A stretch of 64,000 nucleotides of DNA. It comes from Nageia nagi. Lineage: Eukaryota > Pinophyta. Each line of letters opens with the position of its first letter. Positions within the stretch are counted from its first letter, which is position 1. Below the pieces are notes generated by a model. The model was not told where the DNA came from, did not search any database, and saw only the letters and a list, made by a program, of their open reading frames with translations. The position numbers and the translations under genes were made by a program. The stretch lies in the NCBI GenBank assembly GCA_050084985.1, contig JBITNC010000001.1, positions 208,444,001-208,508,000 of the forward strand, written 5' to 3'. Below are positions 1 through 11,894 of this stretch, piece by piece.

Positions 1-186
1 AAAACCTACAAAAAACCTTGAAGTACATGGACATATGCAAGACATATTAATTATAGAATAAATACACCATATAAATTACCTTCAACCTTAGATAAATGGA
101 GGAAGTATGAGCAAATTATGGTAGATTATTCTAAACATGCTTCAAACCCTAGCTTGCAAACTTGTGAAATCTTGGAGAAAATATGT

Positions 187-985
187 GAATATAACTCATG
201 AGAGAAAAGTGATAAAATGAACTAGAAGTAGAATATTCTATTATGAAATTGACATATATAGTCAACTCATACTTAATGTTAGGTAAGTAAAGCATCTTTT
301 AGCATATTTTAATGAATTATAGCTTTTTTAGTAATTTTAGCTTATAATACACTCTTTTCCTAAAATAAAGACAAATATAGATGTCTAGAAAAGTATTTAG
401 GTTATAAAAACACTTTTACCCATTTAGTGAACCATTTAAATAAGTATAACAATTTGAATGATTTTGAGTAAATAAAAGCATGTTTAAGAAAAAAATATAT
501 TTTTGGGTATCTACATTCGTCCTTGTTGGACTAAGTATCTTGCAAAGAGATTTGGTTCAACAAGTATAGATATAGATTATATTTTTGAATATAACTCATG
601 AGAGAAAAGTGATAAAATGAACTAGTAGAATATTCTATTATGAAATTGACATATATAGTCAACTCATACTTAATATTAGGTAACTAAAGCACCTTTTAGC
701 ATATTTTAATGAATTATAGCTTTTTAGTAATTTTAGCTTATAATACTCTCTTTTCCTAAAATAAAGACAAATATAGATGTCTAGAAAAGTATTTAGGTTA
801 TAAAAACAATTTTAACCATTTAGTGAAGCATTTAAATAAGTATAACAATTTGAATGATTTTGAGTAAATAAAAGCATGTTTAAGAAAAAAAAATATTTTT
901 GGGTATCTACATTCGTCCTTATTGGACTAAGTATCTTGCAAAGAGATTTGGTTCAACAAGTATAGATACAGATTATATTTTTGAA
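187..985. repeat. Tandem duplication, two ~400-bp units
   Basis: Two consecutive copies of a ~400-bp unit, 187-586 and 587-985. Each begins GAATATAACTCATGAGAG and ends near GATTATATTTTTGAAT. The copies differ by a few substitutions and small indels. Each contains the phrase GGGTATCTACATTCGTCC, similar to the LTR-edge text TCTACATT seen elsewhere in the window, so the unit may derive from an LTR. No reading frame is apparent. Confidence 0.9.
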
Positions 986-1119
986 TATTTGGAAAAAAAT
1001 TATGTAATGTAAAACATCATCTTTTACCAAGTATGTTAAGTAAAAAATTTAGTAAATACGTTAAGATGTTGCAATGAGTAGGAATAAGCTCATATAATCA
1101 CCAAATAAAAAATATATGT

Positions 1120-1555
1120 TAAGTTGTACATTGATTTGTACATTAAGTTGGTGTAAGCACATAGACTTATTGGTAAACATGTAGGCTTACTAAAATAAAC
1201 ACATTAAGTTATTGCATTGAGTTGGTGTAAGTACACAGGCTTACTATTAAGCATGTAGACTTACTAAAATAGACATGTTAAGTAAAGTACTTTAGAAAAT
1301 ATTTTGAGAAAATATTTCAAATAAGTTTAGTAAAAATGCATTGAGTTGGCACATTAAGTTGGTCTAAGCTCATTATATTACTATTAAGTACATATACTTA
1401 CTAAAATAAACACACTATGTAAATTACTTTAGATAAATATTTTAAGCAAATATTTCAAACAAGTGTGCTAAGTAATAATGCATTGAGTTGGCATGTTAAG
1501 TTGGTGTAAGCTTGTAGACTTACCAATAAGTACATAGATTTACTAAAATAAAAAA
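1120..1555. repeat. Degenerate ~140-bp tandem repeat array
   Basis: About four diverged units, each built around TGCATTGAGTTGGCA, TTAAGTTGGTGTAAGC, a stretch like TAGACTTACTAATAAG, and ACTTACTAAAATAAACAC. Starts fall near 1126, 1213, 1338 and 1479. The first and last units are shortened. No coding potential is visible. Confidence 0.8.
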
Positions 1556-1559
1556 ATTT

Positions 1560-3058
1560 ATGCCTTGTATACAATTTAGACATATTTTTTTGAAAATAAT
1601 TTAAACATGTGCTCATGTGCTTTGGAAATATGCTTTTATAAGAATAAAAATTTTAAATATTTGAATGATGTGCTTATAGATAAGTAAATTTAAATAATTT
1701 AGATAGGTAAAGTAATAAAACATCAAATTAAGCTTTGTAGCTAAGTAAAACTATGTTATTTAAATAATTTTTTAAAAATAAACCTTTATAAATATATTTA
1801 TCTAGTATTTATAAAATATTACTGTAGGTTATTCCTCCCCTCAAATGATTTTTGGTTGAGTGAATGGAGTGAGGTTAATAGAATATAATTTGAAGAGAAG
1901 AGCATATCATATGCATAGCCAAATTGCTAAAAAACATAAAAGAGAAAATAAATTAATTCCCCAATTACAAGATCATTAAAAAAAACTAAAGACCAAAGTA
2001 AGTTAAGAGCAAAGCCAATAATTTTGAACATAGAAATTAAGAAATTTTAAGATAGGAATTGAAATACGATCAAGTTTAGGGTTCAAACCCTAAACATGGT
2101 TGCATTTTAGACCCAAAAAGCATAAAAAATAAAAGAGAAACTTTTGATATTTATACATTTTGAATTGACCATGAATTTTTAAGCTTTAGGAGAAAGTTGA
2201 TGAAGGTGACTGAAGATAATGATAGAGAGATGGATCCACTAGCAACAACACTCAAGGGACATGTTGAACATTGTGGAATCTAGGTAGGATAACTAAACCA
2301 ACTTTACAATTTGGGAAAACAAACTTAAAAAATGAAACCCTAATTTCTATTTTAAAAATTTTGAATTTATGAAAAATTAATTAGTGTGTGTGGGTTGTAG
2401 AGTATAAACAAGAATAAAGAAAATCATTGTTGTTCTTTTTATTATGTTAAAGTAATAAAAAATGTGTTTTATTTTGTATGAAATCTTAAAGAAACCCCAA
2501 ACAAAATTGATGATTTTTCAAAAAAAGAAGAAAGTAATAAAAATGTAGTTTTTGGGAAAAATAAAATGAAATCCATTAGCTTATTTAAGTAGGGGACCAT
2601 AAAAATCATATTTTTAGAATTTATTTTGGGGAATTTATGCATCCATTTTAATTTTTTTTTGGAACTATGAAATGTGATCGATATTAGGTTTACAATTGTC
2701 AAACATGTTCATTGATCATATTTCAAAGTAAATATGATCAAGACCATGTTTAAGACTGATGAAACATAATCCTGATTGCATTTCAAAGCAAAGACATTTT
2801 TTTTCAAATCTAAGGATAAATTTTAAGAAAAAGTGCCAAAAATATTAAAGAACATAATTACATAGCAATGAAATATACATTATATAGGAGGGAAGTGTAG
2901 AAAATAACAAAAACTCAAATGAACACAAAAATTATTAATCAAATTATGACAACTAGAAAGTATTTTGACCATGTGTCTACAAGTTTTAGGAAACTTATAG
3001 GATACTCTTACCCCATAGACTATAACAAGATGCACATGTAAAATATGTAATACCCTAG
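1560..3058. other. AT-rich stretch, nothing recognised
   Basis: Low-complexity AT-rich sequence on both strands. The one local structure is a 22-bp near-perfect palindrome at 2074-2095 whose arms are GTTTAGGGTT and AACCCTAAAC. No supported gene or mobile element was seen. Confidence 0.5.
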
Positions 3059-3280
3059 ATTACTTATCATGAGACTTGGGATGGGGTAGATGATAATGAT
3101 GATGCTATAGTGATAAGAGATTATGATTGGAACACCTTGACCTATGATGCATGGTTGAAGGAGGAGAGAGCACAAATATCAATGATGATAGGACCAATAG
3201 GTGGAGAGGGTGTAGTTGAGGGTTTTAGTGAGGGTTTTAAGGAGGATGAGGATGAGGAGGGAGAATCACTCCAAAAATGA
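3059..3280 (+). pseudogene. Short acidic ORF, unrecognised, possibly a gene 3' end
   Basis: An uninterrupted frame of about 73 codons opens just after a TAG and ends at TGA 3278-3280. It has no ATG at its start, so it may be the 3' end of a coding exon or a transposase remnant. It contains a WDGVDD acidic patch, then WNTLTYDAWLKEERAQ, and ends with a very acidic tail (EDEDEEGES). Base use (GAG, GAT, GGT codons) is richer in G than the surrounding AT-rich DNA and the frame lacks the stop codons typical of the decayed elements here. I do not recognise the family. A DNA-transposon C-terminus is possible, but there is no direct support. Confidence 0.4.
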
Positions 3281-3504
3281 GTACATTAATGTTAAGAGTC
3301 TTTTATACAACCAACAACATTAGAGGGTATAATATTATGGATGGATCAATTACAAGACATATTGATGTAGGATATAGGAGGGATGTAGGGATACATGAGG
3401 ACCTAGGTGACAATGAATCAAAAAAATAAATAGCTAGCCTAAAGTAGCATGTAAAAATCTTGTAATCATAAGTTGGGTCTCTATAATAGTAGTTAGCTAC
3501 TAGC

Positions 3505-3590
3505 CAACAACAACTAGCCATGAGATAATAACAACTAGCCATGAGATAACAACAACTAGCCATGAGGTAACAACAAATAGCCATGGGCTA
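3505..3590. repeat. Minisatellite, ~21-24 bp unit
   Basis: Four tandem units of the form AACTAGCCATGAGATAACAAC. The translation on the minus strand is a repetitive Cys/Tyr-rich string that is an artefact of the repeat and not a gene. Confidence 0.85.
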
Positions 3591-3599
3591 GTAGTAGGA

Positions 3600-5189
3600 T
3601 CAAACTCTTGGTTAGATGATGAACAATATAGGGATACAAGTTAAGGGAGTACACCAATGGGTATAGGTTTATGAGGAAAAGTTCATATGAGTGAGGGTTC
3701 CTATTCTAATCCTCATGAGTTCTCATAGACATGGAGTAGGATATCCCACAATAGGTCCCATAGGTCTCATAGCATGAGTAGGAGCATGTATACAATGAAC
3801 TAATAATATTATAAAACCTCCTCATCTACATCCAAGCAAAGATATTGATCAATAGATCACACTTATATCCTTTATAAATTTAGTTTAAGACTTTAGACAT
3901 GTTTTATTTTTGATATGGATGTCATGAGAGGTGATAATTGTACTATGTGGAATTATGGACACTCATGTATTATTTTTCAATGGTACCATGTCACTTTATA
4001 TTTTGTTATACATCAATGATATCTAGACTTATGTGGATATGCTTTTATGTATTTGAGTATGCTTTTGTATTTTATGTGTCATTTAGTAGATATATGAAGT
4101 TGAATGACTTATGACCATGATTTTATATTTTTAGAAAATGATATCTATGATTATGCATATAATTAGAAAACTTTATGCTAGCAAGGAATATATAATAAAT
4201 TCATAAAGTCACACATAAGATAATGCAACAATAAAAAGCTACATCATAAAATAATATATGATAACAATCTATAATGAATGCATGTAAGATGTAAAACAAT
4301 CACTATATACTCAAAATAATATAAAATGGACATGATAATAATATAATAACAAACATATATTTTGATAAAATGATTACAAGTAACAAGTAAGAAATAATAT
4401 AAATAAGTTGATAAAGTACAAAGTGTGATAACTAAATAAAGACAATACTTAAAAGGATACAAAAAATATAAATAAAGATCAAAGTAGTTAAAATAATTAA
4501 ATCAATGAAAACAAGTGACTTAAACATAGAAATTTATTAAAAAAAGACAAGTGATAAGAGACTAATAAACCATCCAAAACAAAGATAATAAACAAGGCAT
4601 AGTTTAGGCCCCTTAAAACAATGTAAGATAAAGGTATGGAGATAAAAATACACAAAGGATAAGTATATGAGATCAAAAGTGTAATAAAAGTCCCATGTCA
4701 AGGGAAAAAAAGAAATCAATTTAGAAATATGAAACAAAATACAAAAGTTTAGATGTAGGAATAATCAAGCACCAATAGGTTATAATCAAAACAAAGGATA
4801 AACCATAGGTATAAGATGCCTAAAAATAGATAATAGAAATAGACATAAAATAAAATGATATGATATGAGATTTTTATGTCTACCTTCCATTTTAATGTTT
4901 TGAATAGGATCTTATTCCAAACATATTATGTAATGGTGTAAAGAAATTCCATTCAATGATCCCAACCCAAGTGATACAACATACAAAAATGAATGACTAA
5001 CAACATTAGTAAACAATGAGTAAATGCATGAAACATAACAAATAGGTTTGGTATAGAGTTCCATATTAATATGTAGGACATGTGTTACCCCTAAATTAGA
5101 CTAGAAAAGAGATAATACTTGATGATCCCAATACCATGAACATATAGGAAAATTCAAATAGGCAAGTAACAAACAATGATTAATGATAT
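3600..5189. other. AT-rich stretch upstream of element A, nothing recognised
   Basis: No conserved reading frame or repeat could be supported. Open frames on the minus strand here (4244-4462, 4537-4737) are hydrophobic translations of AT-rich DNA and look fortuitous. The last five bases, GATAT at 5185-5189, are the 5' target duplication of element A. Confidence 0.5.
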
Positions 5190-5801
5190 TTTAGATGCCT
5201 AAACTAAATTATTATTTATTAAATAATTCATTTTATAGCATCAAGAAATATTTATTATAAAAAGGGTCAAAATATACCCAAGGCAATGTAATCAATGTAA
5301 TGGACCATTGTATAATGTAATAGGTGTAAAATATCAAAAGAGACACTATGAATAATGTAAAAGGTAATGATCCCAAGAATAAAAAAGGATCAAAATATTT
5401 CTATAAAAGAATATCTAAAGTAACACAATGACATCAAAGAGGTCTATAACCAAAGATATGCAATATCATTCTACCCAATCAATAATGATGATTTGCAACA
5501 TCACCTGTTTATATATTTTTATGCATCCTTCATATTGGTTTAATGTATCTCAATTTATATTTGTGGATTTGCATATATCACATCATTAACAACATGCTTA
5601 TAGGCCATTGGTGGTATTTATTTCCATGATATGTTATTGCAATTGATGTATGATTCCTATTGTTTTATTTGGATGCAAATATAATGTATGTACCTCATTT
5701 ATCATGTTTATTTATTGATTTATTTCTAATATATGATTCAATATTATATTGTAGAAAAATAGTGCATTGATTTATTATTTATGCATTATTTGAAGTCTAC
5801 A
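5190..5801 (+). repeat. 5' LTR of element A
   Basis: Alignable end to end with 18690-19290. It starts TTTAGATGCCT (the ancestral TG start is mutated) and ends GTCTACA, so the ends are inverted repeats of the TGTAGATG...CATCTACA type. It carries a paired-palindrome module at 5581-5618. Confidence 0.93.
5581..5618. repeat. Paired-palindrome module in A 5' LTR
   Basis: Block 1 is CATCATTAACAACATG, the spacer CTTATA, and block 2 is GGCCATTGGTGGTATT. The equivalent site in the 3' LTR is 19067-19106, so the module predates insertion of A. Confidence 0.65.
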
Positions 5802-5818
5802 TTTTGGTGAACCTAACT
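5802..5818 (+). other. Primer-binding site of element A
   Basis: TTTTGGTGAACCTAAC lies directly after the LTR. The same TTTTGGTGAACC text follows the 5' LTR of B, C and F and, degenerate, of D and E. The core TGGTGAACC would pair with a tRNA ending GGTTCACCA, so this is not the initiator-Met primer. Confidence 0.7.
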
Positions 5819-5926
5819 ATTTCAATTAATCTTGCCATATCAACAAGATCTTATGAGATTTTTAAAAAAAATTAACACTATCAACAACATGCAAGGACTA
5901 TTTTTAGGCCTTCAATAGCATGAAAA

Positions 5927-7050
5927 ATGGAGCAAACTCTAGCACAATTGGCTAAAATAGTGCAAGATCTAGTCAAGCAAGTGGCTTCAATGTAGAGTTC
6001 CAATAGTAATTTACAATTAGTTCCAAATCTAGTAATAGTTGCAAGGCTAACTAATCTTAACACTTATAAGAGATCCCAAAAAAAAGAGGAAGATTATTAT
6101 GTTGTCTTCATCACACCCTTGTCATATTATATCCATAATTATCCCTTACCATCTAATCATAAGGCCCTCAAGTTTGAGATGTTTAGTGGTAAACAAGACC
6201 TAAAACAACATCTTATTAGCTTTCAAGAGGAGTGCTTTTTAAACTTTTCTCAAAGGCTAAGTTGATAGTAAAGTTTTTACCAAGGAGTTTAAAAGATGAT
6301 GCCAACTAATGGCTTTACAATTTTCTAGGGGGATCCATGGATTAATTCAATTCATTGATACAAGTATTCATTATTCAATACAATCATAATATCAAATAGC
6401 AAGTAACTATTATAGAGTTATGTGCCATGCACTAAGTAATGAAACCTTAGATAAGTATATTTAAAGATTCAAAAAGTATGGAAATCTATTCATATCAAAT
6501 TATATGATAGTGAATTTGTGATATATTTAAAGAATCTATTTTATCAATCATTAATTTGCATGCTCCAACTGATAAGGGTATTGGATTTGGGGTATTAGTA
6601 AAAGAATTATTGCAAAAAGAGAAAGTTTTACTTGAGTTAGGATATCTAAAGTATACATATACTTATTACAATAAATAGAATAATAGGACATACATAAAGG
6701 AGAAAAAATAGTAAATATGGACAATACACCTACACTTCCTCCTACATTGATAAGATTATCTACAACAAAAGATAAAAGGTATATTTTTCCATTTCAGCCA
6801 AGGTTTATAATGAGAGATTTGATTAAGAGGGATTTATTACAATGATTAAAGAAAACATCACAAGATGATTGTGTCCTAATGGGAACTTTTGATGCTTATT
6901 GCATTTACCATCAAAGAAAAGGTCATTCTATAAATTTTTGTAAAGCATTAAAAGCTATGATTTTGGATATTATTTCACAAGGGAGATAGGAGATTAATCA
7001 TAAGGATTTAGATCTAAAGATAATAGTTAACATAGTTTCAATGGATAAAG
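5927..7050 (+). pseudogene. gag: Element A gag (decayed)
   Basis: The capsid and nucleocapsid polyprotein of element A. The ATG at 5927 opens a coiled-coil-like N-terminus (MEQTLAQLAKIVQDLV), a usual start for Tat-type Gag. Around 6150-6240 is the capsid signature with KFEMFSGKQDLKQHL, matching the family pattern of a Phe-x-Gly followed by D-x-x-HL. A nucleocapsid finger at about 6895-6990 reads CIYHQRKGHSINFC and continues KALKAMILDI, the C-x-x-H...GH-x-T...C arrangement typical of plant Tat elements. Internal TAG/TAA codons and frameshifts break it, and no intact Gag can be made. The ATG choice rests on the conserved coiled coil and the 125-bp spacing after the LTR. Confidence 0.85.
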
Positions 7051-7418
7051 AAGTCTATGCTAGATTAAGTAGGAGGCATCCAAGGAAGATTCCAAATTCA
7101 ATTACTAATAAACAAATAAGTATTCCATCTGATTCTAAAACTTATAATATGATTGAATAATAGAAAACTACTCCTGATAAGATTAGTTTATATGATCTCA
7201 TATCCACATCCAAAATACATAAAGAGATATTTTATGCTTTATTAAAAAAAGTTCCTTCCAATATGTTTGCTACCATATTTTCATAAAAATTTAGATCTAT
7301 CAAGGAATGTGATGGAATTTCATTTTATAGATCTTAAAATCTAAGTAAGGAAATTCATTCTAAATGTTTAGCTTTGTATGTTACATCTATGATAAAAGGA
7401 TGAAAAATAAAAATAATA

Positions 7419-7867
7419 TTGGTAGAAAATGGATCATCTGTTAATGTATGTTCACATAAGTTTTTGATACAATTTTAAGAAAAAGGTGTAGAGATACCTC
7501 CATTAGCAAAATCCACATTTTGAATTAGAGAAAATAATAGTTCATCCAAAAATCCCATTGAATAGCTACAATTTTGGTTAGAATAGGATTCAATATAGTT
7601 GAAACTCAATTTCAAGTTGTAGATTCAAAGTTTTCATATAACCTATTGTTAGGAAGACCTTGGCTTCATTATATGAATGTAATACCATCTATAGTACATG
7701 GTAGGTTTAAATTTAAATTTTATAATAACATATACATAGTAATAGGTGATCCAAAATCATATGCCTTATGCAACACAATAGACATGGAGGAATTCATCAT
7801 GACTTGTCTTAGATATGAAATTGTACCTTTGGAAGCAGATGCAACAATTGTGAAATCAAAAAAATAG
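7419..7867 (+). pseudogene. pro: Element A protease (decayed retropepsin)
   Basis: Aspartic protease domain that would process Gag-Pol. The active-site region near 7419 reads LVENGSSVNVC, where the family has a D-x-G triad; Asp is replaced by Glu. About 60 codons on and in another frame, 7574-7867 stays open and carries the conserved C-terminal half, including QVVDSKFSYNLLLGRPWLH and a following PSIVHGRFKF. That LLGRPW motif is diagnostic of Tat/Athila-type retropepsins. There is a frameshift between the two halves. It ends about 240 bp before the insertion point of element B. Confidence 0.85.
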
Positions 7868-7970
7868 CCTTAGATTATAGAGATAAGAATGGGAAAGTAC
7901 AAAATTGAGAACTTTGATATGTTAATGTCCATCAAAGATTTAGGATGACCAAAAAATTCTCAATGTTGAA

Positions 7971-8016
7971 GGTCATCAATGGCATACCATACTACTTGAA
8001 TGCTATTAATGACATG
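7971..8016. repeat. Paired-palindrome module in element A internal region
   Basis: Block 1 is GTCATCAATGGCATAC, the spacer centres on ATACTACTTGA, and block 2 is ATGCTATTAATGACATG. The spacer plus second block (ACTACTTGAATG-TTATTAATG type) recurs almost unchanged at 15867-15894 in the same element. Confidence 0.7.
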
Positions 8017-8102
8017 AAAATAATGAAGATGTTAGGGGTTCTTGCTCTGGAACAATGATCTTACCAAGTATAGTAACCTCAATGAAGTATAAAAAAACTA
8101 AG

Positions 8103-8107
8103 AATGG
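8103..8107. other. Target site duplication of element B (left)
   Basis: AATGG, repeated exactly at 13973-13977 after the right LTR of B. It marks the point where B entered A between the protease and RT regions. Confidence 0.88.
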
Positions 8108-8722
8108 TATAGATGGTAAATAATTTAATTAATGCAAATGGGTTTGATTAATGCACAATCACTATACTTTGTAAATATTGATGCATATATTAGAAATATG
8201 GTAATAACATGTAATAGAAATATAATAGTATTTTCTTAGATTCTATATTCATTATGTTAATCATAAAATGCAAAAAAAGAGAGAATACATTCATGAATAA
8301 TAATTCCATCAATATAGTAGCATAAGTGAAATTACAAATGCAAACAAGAATGTAACAATGAACAAATTAGCGAATAATTAAATAATAAACATAAATGCCA
8401 ACTTATAGAATAATAGATGCATGATATAGATAGAAAAAACAAGTTGTGATCCTTCACATGATCTTCAATTTATAATCCTTTTATTATCTTGAAATGGTTA
8501 TTAGCCCATGATTCATTCATCCTCTATAGGTCATCAAATAATGCCTTTATATATGATACTAGTTTACATGACTTTGATATTTTGAGTCCTTGTACAATCT
8601 ACAAGGGTCAAATACATGGCCTACACCTATTTTATACATTTTAATATATTTTTTAATAATAATATATTAAGGGATTAAAATGATTTATTAAATACATAAA
8701 GATTCATTTTGAGGCATCTACA
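8108..8722 (-). repeat. 3' LTR of element B (left copy)
   Basis: Aligns along its full length with 13357-13972. It begins TATAGATGG (from TGTAGATGG by G-to-A) and ends CATCTACA. Confidence 0.92.
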
Positions 8723-8740
8723 TTTGCCCCTTTTTGGATG
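8723..8740 (-). other. Polypurine tract of element B
   Basis: On the minus strand CCAAAAAGGGGCAAA sits directly upstream of the 3' LTR, as expected for plus-strand priming. Equivalent tracts precede the 3' LTRs of A (18674-18689) and C (29731-29748). Confidence 0.75.
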
Positions 8741-9140
8741 TGTGATTGAAGTAATGAAATTACATGTCCAAAGAAGAAGTGTAGCTAAGACATAGAAGAA
8801 ATATTTTTGATCTTTTGTTGATGTTTTCTTTTGTTAAATGATGTTGAGGGTCTTTATACTACCTCCCCTTTTAACTTGGATGCCCTAGGAAAGATCCTAA
8901 GTGGAGTAGCCAAGGTAAAGGCTACTAAATAAGTTATCTTTAGGAATACTATTTGCATGATGTTTGAAAGACTATGAAAATCCATATCTAAGGTTAGAGA
9001 TGGAAGGTATGATGTGCCTCCTTTATACTATCTCAATCATAAATCTAGCCATTCTATCATGTTTAATACTTAAGAACCATTTGCACTTACATCCATGCCT
9101 TGAAACATATACTTTGGATTGGTGGAAATGGTGATGAAAT

Positions 9141-9190
9141 GTACACCATTGGTAGCTTGAAATACAATGAACATGATGTTGGTGCCCTAG
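9141..9190. repeat. Paired-palindrome module
   Basis: Block 1 is GTACACCATTGGTAGCTTG, the spacer AAATACAATGAA, and block 2 is CATGATGTTGGTGCCC. It lies in the untranslated 3' region of B. Confidence 0.55.
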
Positions 9191-9391
9191 TTTTGACTAT
9201 AATTTACTTCTATTCTTCAAAATGACTATGCTATTAGGTAGCTGTGTAGTTCCATATCTAATGTTGGATATGGAAGATGTTTTTTTTCCCCTTATACTAC
9301 TTCAACCATGAATTTGGCTATTCTACACTTACATCCATGCCTTGAAATAGAGAGATATCACTTTGAATGAGATGAAATAATGATGAAATAG

Positions 9392-9438
9392 ATGCCACTG
9401 GTGGCATAGGGAATAATGCACACACTATTAATGGTGTG
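9392..9438. repeat. Paired-palindrome module
   Basis: Block 1, ATGCCACTGGTGGCAT, is a near-perfect inverted repeat. The spacer is AGGGAATAATG, and block 2, CACACTATTAATGGTGTG, is also near palindromic. It sits at the end of the second ~265-bp unit. Confidence 0.75.
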
Positions 9439-9499
9439 GAATTCTATAATTTTTTTTTTCTCTTTGTGATGTAGATACTTGCAATAAAGTGTTAGTCAT

Positions 9500-10060
9500 A
9501 AAAATAGGATAGATACAAAATGAGTTGCATCATCCATTAATGATGAGTCAATATCAACTATCTACTTATGGTTGCATCATCAGTTTATCTTTTAGGTGAG
9601 TTAATTCTCATAATTGTGTCATTGGCCATCAAGGATCATACATTTGTATGCATGTAATTTAAAAATAATATTATTTATATGGGTTCAAAGAAAAAACCAT
9701 GTGGATACATAGAAAAATGCATCATCCATTGAATATTATCCAATGTCAATATCTTGCTCATGATTGTATCATTGGTTTACTTTAGAGTGACTGAACTCTC
9801 ACTAGCTGTATTATTCACCATCAATAATCATACATTTATATGTATATGATCTAAGGAAAATTTGCTTTAGATGGGTTCAAAGCAAACACCATGTGGATAC
9901 ATAGCAAAATATATCATCTATTGGCAATGATCCAATGTTTACAAATTGCTAACAACTATATCACTAGTTTACTTTAGAGTGAGTGAACTCTTAGTGGCTA
10001 TGCTGTTGACCATTAATGATCATACATTTTATGTATATGACCCAAAGATATTATGTTTTC
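9500..10060. repeat. Tandem ~195-bp repeats in B 3' region
   Basis: About three units marked by ATCCAATGTCAATATC, AGTGAGTGAACTCT, GATCATACATTTATATG and CCATGTGGATACATAG. Homologous units lie in the opposite orientation at 17880-18240 in element A, also just before its 3' LTR. Placed relative to each element's own direction they match, so they are a family feature of the A/B 3' UTR. Confidence 0.8.
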
Positions 10061-10479
10061 CTTATGAAAGGTGACTGATAAATGCCAATCATACCTACCA
10101 AGATAAAACTTATGGAACAAAATAACATAAACTCACATAGATCACATTCATGAAAGAATAAGCAATGTAAATAGTAAGGATGAAATTAATATAATATTTA
10201 GATGTCTTTACTATGGTCAATGCCAACCATAGTTATATAGAGTATGATACATAGTACTATAATAGACAACTCAGAGCCTATGAATGATGTTTGAATCATA
10301 GACACTAGTGATGTTCTATAATCAATACGATATTTGCTCATAGATGGACCATGGCTTTTAAATAATTATCAGTAGAGTAATGAACTATACATTCAATTTC
10401 CATCAATGTACCAAATATTTAAACATTCAATTACCTTGCATCTCAACATTTTATTTTGTAAATTTTTTTAATATAAATC

Positions 10480-10527
10480 CATGTTGTTAGCAGTGTAGAT
10501 GTAGTATGGCATGCCATTAGTGGCATG
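10480..10527. repeat. Paired-palindrome module, best-formed copy
   Basis: Block 1 is CATGTTGTTAGCAGTG, the spacer TAGATGTAGTATGG, and block 2 CATGCCATTAGTGGCATG, an 18-bp palindrome with only the central pair mismatched. The spacer is the reverse complement of the CCATACTAC spacer seen at 7989. Confidence 0.8.
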
Positions 10528-11772
10528 ATATTTTCCATATCAAGTGCAAAAAGTTGAAAGATAACCATCCATATCACTTTACATTATTTCTAATGAAATA
10601 ACATTGCTAATTACCATAAAATTTTCAAGATAAAGCATGAACTAGCAATATATGATCATATATTCAATTTGTCTATTCAATGATGATATCATTCAAGAGG
10701 AAGAATCCATTCAATTGACATTGAAAATAGTTCAATTCAAACATTCAATACAATGCAAAATTTTATAGATAATACCATAATGCTATATCATACCAGATTT
10801 TTAAGGATACAATGGCCTTAAATTTTATTAGTAAAACATGCATTTTGTTTGAAATAGCAATCATAAGAATAACATATGCAATATTTATTTTTTCATACTA
10901 GATAGTTAAAGAAAATATAGTGGTCTTAATTCATCAATAATAATTTTGCAATGAAGAGCATAAAGCATGTGAGATGAGATACCTTACCTTTACCTATATG
11001 CCCCATGCATGGGTAATTTATTTTTTTTACACTTTACAATTCTAAATTCTAAATTTTGGACTTTTGATTTTCAATATTTGATTTCCATCATGTCCTTAAC
11101 TGAAATTGAAATTAGCCCTAGCTGAAGCTATATCCACTTTTTCTTAATTTTCTATGTTTTTTTTGCACATCATCGATGTCATGCTGATATTCAAGCATTC
11201 CATCGATGTCATGTCCTTTTTAGATCTATACAAAAAAAGAGGTTGTGCCCTTATATTTGATATGCATGGTTTTGCATGGGTAGAGAGTTGTTTTTTGTTG
11301 TTATAAAATGCAACTAATATGGGTTGCAATGACTATACCCATGATATGCAACCTACATGAAATGTACCCTATATGATATGCATCATATATGAAATGCATC
11401 CTATATGATATGAAAAATTTAGAAACTATATTACATTAAGGGGTGGTGGAACCGCCATTAGTTTAGCATATTTTGCTATGAATAATGGATTTTATTTACT
11501 TAGATTATCATTTGCATTTTCTATACCTTGGCTACTATTCTCTCAAGAAGATCAATAAATTCAATTTGTATCTCTAGAGGTAATGTATTGTGTTTTTGGA
11601 AATGACTATTAAGGAGTAAAATCTTAAATTGATACTTTTCAAAAGGCCAATTTTTTTTTTCTATATTATTATAACTAAATCTCAAGTGGATATAACTAAA
11701 CTAAATTTTTTATTATGTTTACTTAGCTAGCTATATGTGTAGAATAAGAACCATTATTTCCATTATTGTGTT

Positions 11773-11820
11773 CACATCATTGGTCACTTGCCTGTAGTAT
11801 GGGATGCTATTGGTTGCATG
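11773..11820. repeat. Paired-palindrome module
   Basis: Block 1 is CACATCATTGGTCACTTG, the spacer CCTGTAGTATGG, and block 2 GATGCTATTGGTTGCATG. The spacer matches the one at 10496-10509, so the orientation is the same. Confidence 0.7.
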
Positions 11821-11894
11821 CTTCCTCATCATAATTATCTTGAAATGTCATAATTTAGTTTACAATACTTGAATTTGAAGTATGTAAAGAGATC

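Larger units (their letters stand above)
8975..9445. repeat. Imperfect ~265-bp tandem duplication in B 3' region
   Basis: Two copies start at CCATATCTAA (about 8979) and CCATATCTAATG (about 9250). Both contain TTACATCCATGCCTTGAAA and end in a paired-palindrome module. Part of it, TAAATTCATGGTTGAG-like on the other strand, reappears at about 18450 in the 3' region of A. Confidence 0.7.
10060..11890. other. Element B downstream region without recognisable coding
   Basis: Between the gag of B (to the right) and its 3' tandem repeats. Neither strand shows RT, RNase H or integrase motifs. A minus-strand open frame at 11144-11329 resembles nothing I know and is probably fortuitous. The stretch carries two paired-palindrome modules (10480-10527 and 11773-11820). 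Confidence 0.55.

Noticed and set aside
2074-2095. tRNA-like GGTTCAAACC or interstitial telomere repeat (TTTAGGG)
   Set aside because: It is an isolated palindrome with a single TTTAGGG unit on each arm. No cloverleaf stems or further telomere units surround it.
3303-3584. Minus-strand Cys/Tyr-rich 93-residue frame
   Set aside because: Translation of the 21-24 bp minisatellite; no ATG context or homology.
4244-4737. Hydrophobic minus-strand frames resembling membrane proteins
   Set aside because: AT-rich DNA gives Phe/Leu/Tyr/Ile-rich frames by chance; no conservation or start context.
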